Below are positions 55,801-64,000 of a stretch of DNA of 64,000 nt, one piece after another; the stretch's first letter is position 1, and every line of letters starts with the position of its first letter. The translations under genes were made by a program, and so were the position numbers. The notes under the pieces were generated by a model. The model searched no databases, had not been told where the DNA came from, and worked only from the letters and a program-made list of their open reading frames with translations. Origin of the DNA: Eretmocerus hayati (taxonomy: Eukaryota > Arthropoda > Insecta > Hymenoptera > Aphelinidae); contig CM056744.1 in assembly GCA_029851415.1 (NCBI GenBank), positions 63,792,172-63,856,171 of the forward strand, given 5' to 3'.

Positions 55801-58800
55801 CCATTGTTTGAAAATTCGATTTTTTCGGTTTCAGAAAAAGGCGATTTTCTGCGCATGCGCACAAACGTAGACTTTCGGGACCACTTTCAATAGGAAGCTG
55901 ACAAAATTTCCTATAAAATGACTACCCGCAAAGTTGAAATTCATGCACTGAAGCGCGATCTGCAAGGATTAATCATGTCGAATCAAAATCACATGAAAAT
56001 TCAGCCCATTACCGCCTTCGTGGCGCCTGCTGAGATGACACATTCACGAGATCTTCTCGGGACTCAATTTTGAGTACGAAATTGACCTGAAAAAAATTCG
56101 GACCACATGGTTTTGAGGCGAACCCGAGGTGCTACATTCAATTTTTCGCAATTTTGAATGTGAAATATCGTATTTTCTGGCAAAAAATTTGGTATGATAT
56201 CTGAGTACCACTTCATTTGACGCTTCGATAGAGCAATAATGTATTTTAGCTGAATGATAACTAGCGAGATACCGATGATCTTTGCTGTCAGAACTTTGAT
56301 TTAAACTGTGGATTTTTCATCAAAGATTTGGAATTCTTAGAAAGTTTCCAGTCATCTTGACTGTAATTTTTTCTGAAATTGATCGTTTGAATGCAAAATC
56401 ACAGTTCTGAGCTAATGATTACGCCGCTTGTAGATGCTTTCTATACGCAGGACACGTAATGTTGGAAGAATTTCTTTTAGGAAAATATAAAAATCGGTAT
56501 CAGTATGCCAAAAGTTATTCATTTATTCGCTATGACTCGTGGTCAGTCACAACACAAAATACCCTCAAGATATTTTCCTGAGAAATTGATTTTATGATCT
56601 ATGAAAGTGTTTGCAAAGCAGATTGGTATTGCAGATTATCTATGTTGATAATTACTCATGGACACAAGGAAATATTTGAATTGTGATCCCTCCTATTAAT
56701 CCGCGGGATAATCGAAAAGTTGGCACATCTCGAATTTTTTTCACACTAAATACCCTTCAAATGAAGCTTCGAAATCATCTTTGTCGTGGGACCAATTGCT
56801 ATGATATGAGAAACAGCGTCATGAAATCTTTCAAGGACAACTACTAAGTATTGATTTTGGCAACAGCATGGGCAATATTGCAATTCACTCCCATCTTTTC
56901 ATTAAATAGTCCATACTTTTGTCCCTGAGATTAATGAGATAGATTCCGTATTTCTTTAGCCCACACTGGTTAGGATATAGTACTTGAATAGATAAAGATT
57001 TCTTATCTGGCTTATTGATATTTTTTAGATACCCAGCGTACCATTTTCAGGTAAAATATGAATCATAAGGTGTACGGAAGATGGTGTGATTTTTACATTT
57101 CTGTAAATAAGTATTGCGAACTCATTTGAAGCCATGCAATGACAACTTACGAGAGGGCTGGGGATCAGTTTAGCAGAAGATAAATATTTTCTCACCTTTT
57201 CAATCTAACTTGCTACTTCAAATGCTCCGAAAAAGATAACTAAACTACTACGTTCTGCACTCTATCCTTTAACTTCTAATTTCATTACAAAACGCTGCAA
57301 CTCAGCCAATCGGCAAATTTTAATTTTTCATTGATTTGAGGAATGATGGAAAAGTAATCGAGGTCTGTTGATGGTCAATCATGGGTGATTATAATTGTTA
57401 TATCCTGAATTTCAAAGTTACACACAATCTGAATAAGAAACTTAAAAGCAAACACTCATCAGTTGTCGTATTTGATCAGAGATTATCGTTACCCTTTGAA
57501 GTTCATATAAAAAAAGAAGCCTTTCGTCCTATATAACTAAACTCTCTGTTCAATCTCGTAAACCCACCATATTTATCGAGAATTCGATATGACGAACGAT
57601 GATAAAAAAAACGTGTCTTTTGTAATTGGTGTCTTTTGTGATCAATGATTTCCAAAATTCCTCTCCATTAATGTAAATGTGCCACCTCCTCAGTGAAAAA
57701 AGACAAAAATACAAATCAATATCAAAAACCACTTTGAAAAACTGCATGATTTTCAAAAGTTTGGCCAGACATAGAATTTTGCAGATTGAAGGATCAATCT
57801 TGTTGCCATATGCAATCAGGCAACTTCATCATCGATAAAAATTCAGACTACCAAGTGCAATTCGGCATTTACTTGAATCAAAAAGCATTCACCTGATGTT
57901 TTTACTTATTTTGAAGACTTCCAGATTCCAAGGTACTTTCAAACATATCTTGCTCAAGAAGTAAGGTCTATGTTAGATCTTTTGACAACATTCGAATCCA
58001 TTAATCTTGGAAACTCGTAAATGACCGGTTCATTCATTTCGAGAAGTTTGGTCAACTTTGCATTGCTTCACCAAATGTCAAATCCAATTTATTGAAGTCG
58101 CTACTTGGAAAGGATTACTGAGAAAAGTTCCTCTGGAAGAAAGATGTATTCGACAAGATTTTCGCTAGATCCAGCGAATCAACTCTCCAAAGTCTTGGTA
58201 TCAGATTTTAAGATCACATTGTTTGTGCTCCAAGCCAAACGATAGTAGAAATGATGAGGTGGTCACGAAACAGCCGAGAGACAATGATTTTCCACTCAGA
58301 TTGCGCATTATAACCGCAATTATCGCATAAAACACATTGAATAAAAATGCACGGGCAACACCTCTCTTTTTAAACGAGGAACAATAGAAAGAGATCGGTC
58401 ACGCATGGAAAGTCACGAAAATTCTGATGGGCAGTGGTTGTGAAACAGCCTTTAGTTCTCCGGGTGACTCGAAAACTACCATAGAAAAATAAAAAGGGTC
58501 AAAATTTCAGGTCTGTGTTGCGTGGTTTTTGATTATTTCGACCTTTGTAAGCGTGAAGCGCCGTAGTAGAATCTATTCGGGATTCGGGCAAGTTACTACA
58601 TCAAATTCAATGTTATTAAGTACCAAATTCCGTTGCTGTGGGAGCTCAAAGACCCCTTTTTTGTGTGCGTACTAAGCACATACTTTTTGTGATTTGATTT
58701 TACTTAAAATTTTATTCCCCAGTTTCCCTCGATCAACGTGAATTTGTCTTGTTCCTTTTTGCACCAATTTATTCTTAAAGTAAATCGCCAGGCGCAACTT

Positions 58801-60658
58801 TTTCATGCCCCAGAGTGTCGGAAAATGTTCACCTTCCCACTTCGCAGAGTAGTTTTTTTTTGTTCACCGAAATCTAGTTTTGCTAAATTTTTATGTGCGC
58901 TTAACTGAGATCCCTGAACGCATGACCCCGGAGGTCCAAGTCGATTTTTTTCCTCCTTTTTTTCCAAAGTATTTTGCAAATGAACCTCCTCCAAACCTCA
59001 AGATTGTGAGTTGAACCATTTGACCGCGAGATCAACTTTAGTGTCGAAACGTTAGATTCGTGTCGGGCTCCGTGCCACGCTATTGCGTCTCTTCGTGCTA
59101 TTCTTATGGTACTTATGAGTGGGAAAATTTACGTTTGTGCGCGAGTTTATCCATATTCCATATGTTTCCAAAAAGCCGGAAAATACATATTAGAACCTTC
59201 GGGAGTGAGATTTAGCGCTGGCACATTGCCGATCTCCAAATATCGAAGCTCCCGCGGAATCATTCAAATACATGAGTTTTAGGGATAAGTATTACGCAGA
59301 TTGTTTGCCATTTGGCCATATTCATAGACTCATCATGATTCTGGGGCTGTTTCCAGCTTAGATTTCCATTCTCCTCGAAATTTAACCCGCAATTCTCTCT
59401 TCAGGTCTCGAGAACGTGTACGCAAAACCGTATGAATTTCTTAGGGATGGCTCTTAATCACGTAGCGATGTACCCATTCGATTCTCAGCTCCGTGTGTTA
59501 AAACTTCCTATTGAATGTGAGCCCGAATATGAATAATTAACTGGGATTCTCAAACCAGAATTTGCCAAAAGCTCTAGCAACCGAGCTTCGTCATATAAAT
59601 TTCCCGATATTGTTTTTACTTAACTTTATCCATTTTGATATATTGATTGTTAAAAATTTTGAACCACATTCACATTTTGCGAATCTTCCTAACCTTATGG
59701 CAGTCGACAACTTGTGCTTATTTTGTGAATCCGAGACTTGAATCTATACATTTACAAGTAATCTATTAACTGACTGTTACGAGTTGATAAGATGGCAATT
59801 TTTCGACTAAGAATTTTTAATCGACTCAACAGATACTATGTAGACTCAGCTCTTAATGAAAAACCCGGAACGTCATATTCGCAAACAGATCCGGTGTACA
59901 ATGTGTGATCAATTGGTCGATTCTTGGGTTAGAACTTGAGGGACATGACCATTGTACCCATAGGGCTCATGCTATCACAACGCCAGTATCGTTCTGTGCG
60001 TTGGGTACCGTGACGATTCGCGTCCTCGTGCATAAGAGATAATGATTCGTGAGTAGTATGATTTAATCAACGTGATTTTGGTGGTTATAACGATTACTCT
60101 AGAAATTATCGTCAACAACCTATTTTACATCGTCGCAAATTCGATTTTCTGGGACATAATGTTTTATATTTTCTAGCATATTTCGAGTGATAGTTGTTTG
60201 CTTGAGCATATCGTCAAACTCATCGTTTCATGGGAAAAATTTATCAAATTTCGGAAAATTCGAGGATATTAGACCTTCCAAATCTCTTATTGATCGTTGA
60301 TCGTTGATCACGCGAAATCCTCCGGATAGAAACCAAAAGTTTTTTCCGGACATGTACTGAGGATGAGAAGTAAAGCTCCTCGCTTCAAGAATTTTCTCTT
60401 GCCATGCCGGATGTATCGGAACAGATTAGGGTCATTTAGATTTTTCCGCGAAATTTCAGACCCACAATCGACCCGTTGCAGCAAAATTTCGCTTATTTTC
60501 CAAAAGTTTGCTACCCATATATTAGATAATCGATTTGCTACCGCCCTTGTAATCTTGAATATAGCTGAGATTTTCGCTCTTCTCCTTTTCTGCGCTTTTC
60601 CATCCAATATTACTCAAAATTTCATACTCATTCCCGTATATTCTTTTTTTGTTTACAG
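52812..60658. other. 7.8-kb stretch without recognisable genes
   Basis: I see no ORF with family resemblance on either strand. The longest minor ones are 53316-53537 plus (73 codons), 57550-57756 minus and 60308-60607 minus/60363-60683 plus, which overlap on opposite strands. No long inverted or direct repeats were noticed by eye. Composition is evenly AT-rich, unlike the patchwork to the left. Confidence 0.5.
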
Positions 60659-60848
60659 TATCCCAAGACATTTTCTCCTTTAACCTTGGATGAGAGTAAC
60701 CGGGAGTACGACTATTTTGCCCAGCATCGTAACGCTTTCAAGTGTCCCCAGAATCTACGGGAATACGACCTAGTAAAGGGCCTACTATTTTTTGGTCCTG
60801 ATGAGCCCGTACCACCCACGGATTTGGCGGATATCCATTCTAAGCTGA
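60659..60848 (+). CDS. Possible exon or ORF segment upstream of the zinc-finger ORF
   Basis: A pyrimidine-rich tract ending TTTGTTTACAG (to 60658) looks like a 3' splice site, and ATG|GTATGT at 60848/60849 looks like a 5' splice site. Between them one frame is open and reads YPKTFSPLTLDESNREYDY and so on, ending HSKLM. The same strand and the 27-bp distance to the next ORF's ATG suggest relation, but the frames differ, so it may be a separate exon of a host gene, or the 5' part of an element ORF with a frameshift. I do not recognise the family. Confidence 0.35.
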
Positions 60849-61401
60849 TGGTATGTGTCAGGATACTTTGTGAATATGGATTCTCCTAGACGTTATCAGG
60901 AAAGTCCTTTATTTCTCCGGCTGCCTTCTCTTCCCGAGGAGGATCTTCCCCGAAGTTTGTTAAATTCAGAGAAGATATTTGAAGTGGGACTGACTGCGAA
61001 TGTGCAGAAGATTCGTACGCCCGCGTATGCTGCCAACGTTATTGATAGTGAAAATGTGTTAAATTCTAGTTTGGGGACTCTCCCTTATCATTTTAGTCCA
61101 AGAGTAAATCCCGGTATCGCAGATATTCCAGACGGTGTCGATGAGCCCATGCACTATCTTGCAGGCAAGGGATCTTTTTCCGATGCTCACATCGAGCCGG
61201 GGTATGGTGATAGTTGTATTGCCGTACGGTGGGTGGAGGGTGACATCGGAAAATTGGTCATGGTTATCCCCTTCACCGAATTTCGTAAGGTCCAGCAGGT
61301 CGTTGCTAGGGATATACGCCTATTAAGCGAACATGGAGTGCTCATCCTCGGCCACCAAGAGGGGTGTCCATTTCCTTTAAATCATAAGAATGTCGCATTT
61401 A

Positions 61402-62835
61402 CACGGTTGGCCTGAAGTGACTTTAACCCAAAGATGCTTGCCCCTCAGAATTGATTTTTCTCACTTCAAGTACATGATAAATGGAAGTTTTTCCCGCAAA
61501 AATGAAAATCTTCCGTCGAGCCGTTTTTTAAAAAAGTGAAATTTATGGTTTCTTATAGGAATTTCCATACTAATCTATCCATTGCATGCGCGATTGAAAT
61601 GCAGTTGTCGGCCGACTTCCCTGAAATTTATTCTTAATTACATCGAAATACGTTAAAATCCATCAAAAGGATAGTTCTTAGAAACGATTTTATAGTACAG
61701 GCGAATATCCATAATCCGACGATGTCGAGAGACAAGCAATGATGTCGCACGGTCAGCCTAAACTGACTTCAGCCTAAAGGTCCTTGCTATTCAGGTTTCT
61801 CCTTTTGCCTTCAAGTACGTGATAAATGGTAGTTGTTTCCCGCAAGAATGAGAACATCCGACGGATCTACAATCGAAAGAAGTCAAATTGAAATATTTTG
61901 AATCTTGTTCTTTACATTATTTTCAGAATATTCACGGATGAGCTTCGAAATCGACCTTTGATACATATTTGCGTGTATCATTATTATCCAGAAAGTATAG
62001 ATCAACAATAATCAATGCTCGGAAGTTCATGAGAAAAAACACACTTCAAAGTGGAACAATTTTATGAATAATAAATTACAATTTGATTGTGCATACTGTT
62101 GTACACACACAAAGCTGTAACAAGTTTCTCGTTATATTGGGGATTTTTGCTTAATGCAATTTCTTCATGTTAAGTTGAAGTCAAAATTTGTTCATTCCAT
62201 GAATTGCTCACTATAGAATCCGAGGCCCATCCTCTTCATCTCACAAAACTATTCAAGGTGAAAGAATACCGCGTGAACTTTCGGGGAAACTGGAATTTCC
62301 AACTCTAAATAACTTCTTCAAAAGGTTCCTACAAACGATCTATAACTTGTTTCCAGTTCATCCCCGAAACACAAACTCACTACTCCCCTGAAATACTTGA
62401 ATGATTGAGCAAATTTCTTGATGCGGTGATGATTCGGAGTCTGGAGTAGATCAACATTTTCCAGCAATTTCTTGCAAGAATTTCCTTTGAAAGCGGGATA
62501 ACCTCGAGTTAATTCACGTTGAACGTGACAAGCGTTTGCCCAATCCAGAGATTCTGCTTCAAAATATTTCATCATATGCATGAGAATAAAATTGACTACG
62601 CCAATGATTAGATGTTACTCAGGCGAAGGAACAAATTCTGCATTTTAATCGTACATGGATAGATTACTATGGAAATTCCAATAAAAAACCATAAATTCCA
62701 CATTTTTCAAAAACGGCTCGACGAAGAATTTTCATTCTTGCGGGAAAAACTTCCATTTATCATGTACTTGAAGTGAGAAAAATCGATTCTGAGGGGCAAG
62801 CATGTTTGGGTTGAAGTCAGTTCAGGCCAACCGTG
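61402..62835. mobile_element. DNA transposon with CAC...GTG ends and TTTA duplication (CMC/Chapaev-like?)
   Basis: Terminal inverted repeats of about 185 bp (61402-61586 and 62650-62835) start CACGGTTGGCCTGAA. TTTA is present on both sides (61398-61401 and 62836-62839). A third, diverged copy of the terminus lies inside at about 61748-61870 in the same orientation as the left end. The 4-bp duplication and CAC end are those of Chapaev-type elements; this class assignment is inference. A short transposase-like fragment is on the minus strand at 62318-62581. Confidence 0.85.
62318..62581 (-). pseudogene. Transposase fragment within the 61402 element
   Basis: This 87-codon minus-strand ORF reads FKGNSCKKLLENVDLLQ and later FKYFRGVVSLCFGDEL. 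Segments of this kind (a GN-x-C-x-x-LL block, then an F...VV-x-x-CFG block) occur in a widespread insect DNA-transposon transposase that I cannot name with certainty. The rest of the protein is missing, so the element is an internally deleted derivative. Confidence 0.42.
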
Positions 62836-64000
62836 TTTAAGCCATCCTACTTGTATGAACGGGGTATCACCTTTCAAATTATCCCTTCACGTACCGGCGA
62901 CGTGCTATATATTGGACCTCTTCGTATTCACGAGATTTTTAACGTTAATGTCAATCGATCCGAGTCTGTTAACATCGGCAGCGAACTCTGGAACATGCGC
63001 ATCTCGTATACCTTTACCGAATGTCTTTGCGATGGGGGTGTTGTTGAACACGTGCCCCCCAATACCTCTACTTTTCTGACAATAGAGTGCCCTCATCCTA
63101 GTTGCGAGGCAAATCTTTCGAACAAGAGTGCCTATGATTTACACATGCGCCTGCACGCGGGCACGGTTCGCGAGCCGATAGTTTGTAGTTTTTGCTCCTT
63201 GATTTTCGCCTGGGAATTTAATCTTGTTGCACATGTTCGAAACATCCACCCTTCAACCAGTAACCCTTTTTCAGATCTAAAATCTTGTCCTAAGTGTTAT
63301 CAGCTCAAGACCCGTCGTTATTTGTCAGTGCACATCGAAAAATGTGGTGTGAAAGTCCCTTGCGCTGGGCGTAATAAGATGTTTAGTCCTTCTGAGCGAT
63401 CCGAACATCAGAAGAGCTGCCTACGGCGATTGAGCGACCCTTCGCGTCCAGAACCCCGCTCGCGACCCAGTAACAAAATATCTTTGAAAGAACGTCGCCG
63501 AGTTTTACCTTCAACAAAGCGTAAATGCGGCAGTTCACAGTCCTCAGTTTCCACCAATACCTTCCCGCGTTTAAAAGGATTGCCCTCAACCAAGCGGAGA
63601 CGCAAAATCCTGGAACCCTTAGTCTTCACTGATGCTTCCGCGTGCTCGGGAACATCAACATCACCACAACCTGTTGATCCCATTTCGTTGGATCCTCCTG
63701 TTGGTTTGGAAGAGAACGTAGAGACCACTGCTCCACTCCCTCTCCAAGATGAGACTCCTAGTCTGGTACACATTGAACTTGATTCCCTTACTCAAAATTG
63801 CGCTACTGAAGTATTTTCTCCTCCTGCTGTCGAGGTTCTTGTCCTTGCGAGCCCTGGTCCGGTGTCCTTGCCTGAGCCTTTAGTTCCCAATCTACCTCCT
63901 TCGATAATGGTACGTATCCCTCTTGAATGCGCAGCACCCTTCATCGGTCGTCGGTCTCATTCCACATCCGACTGCTTAATCCCTCCAGACTTTGTTGAAG

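Larger units (their letters stand above)
60876..64000 (+). pseudogene. Zinc-finger ORF interrupted by a DNA transposon, partial at window end
   Basis: The ORF starts at ATG 60876 (MDSPRRYQES) and runs to a stop at 61413-61415 that belongs to the inserted element. After the element, the frame is in phase and open from 62840 to the window end, about 387 codons. It has Cys/His motifs: C-x4-C-x12-H-x3-H (CPHPSC...HMRLH), C-x2-C-x12-H-x4-H (CSFC...HVRNIH), C-x2-C-x11-H-x3-C (CPKC...HIEKC), and possibly a fourth (CAGRNK...HQKSC). A basic, Ser/Pro-rich linker follows. Such N-terminal fingers occur in R2-group non-LTR retrotransposons, where an RT domain would follow right of the window. A host zinc-finger gene is the alternative. 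Confidence 0.6.

Noticed and set aside
1..64000. CRISPR arrays, rRNA genes, prophage or bacterial operons
   Set aside because: No regularly spaced identical repeats with unique spacers, no rRNA-like blocks and no bacterial gene organisation were seen; the content is eukaryotic.

Overview
The window looks like transposon-rich nuclear DNA from an arthropod, most probably an insect and possibly a hymenopteran. The supporting signs are an inserted mitochondrial nad5 fragment that reads correctly only with the invertebrate mitochondrial code (TGA as Trp, AGA as Ser), a TATA plus TCAGT core promoter of arthropod type, eukaryotic mobile elements of many classes, and no bacterial-style operons. The species assignment is inference. 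I see no clear conserved host gene. Almost everything recognisable is a virus-like element, a transposon or a repeat.

Region 1 (1 to about 11.3 kb) is the right-hand part of a Polinton/Maverick (adintovirus-like) element, all genes on the plus strand. The order is: C-terminus of the protein-primed DNA polymerase; a core promoter; packaging ATPase; a small basic protein with a hydrophobic tail; a 277-residue element protein; integrase with a C-terminal chromodomain; penton-like minor capsid protein (frameshifted); basic core protein (one in-frame stop); major capsid protein; a conserved unknown; a small membrane protein; and a separately promoted 341-residue protein that may contain a PC4-like domain. 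Together these cover replication, integration, capsid formation and packaging. No maturation protease is visible in this part. Only two clear lesions suggest a fairly young copy.

Region 2 (11.3 to 40 kb) is an archive of repeats: degenerate tandem arrays (11.5 to 12 kb, 15.5 to 16.5 kb), foldback elements with long inverted arms (12.8, 18.4, 22.8, 26.7 and 33.2 kb), two opposite copies of a 560-bp unit that carries a tRNA-like sequence, non-LTR retrotransposon remains (14 kb and 29.3 to 30.6 kb), a TIR element set in TA repeats (30.9 to 32.1 kb) and the nad5 NUMT (32.6 kb). The best-resolved element is a 570-bp TRIM (27,807-28,376). Its LTRs each hold a tRNA-like sequence with Pol III A and B boxes, and its TSD is confirmed by the uninterrupted opposite arm of the palindrome it landed in.

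Region 3 (40.2 to 50.8 kb) is a giant palindrome: two arms of about 3.4 kb that look nearly identical, around a 3.8-kb spacer that holds an 845-bp tandem duplication. Just outside it lies a long ORF for the C-terminal two thirds of a P-element/THAP9-type transposase (50.9 to 52.8 kb).

Region 4 (52.8 to 64 kb) is mostly without genes. From 60.66 kb there is a possible exon and then an ORF with several Cys/His zinc-finger-like motifs, open to the window end. A 1,434-bp DNA transposon with CAC...GTG ends and a TTTA duplication interrupts this ORF, and the flanking reading frames are in phase across the insertion.
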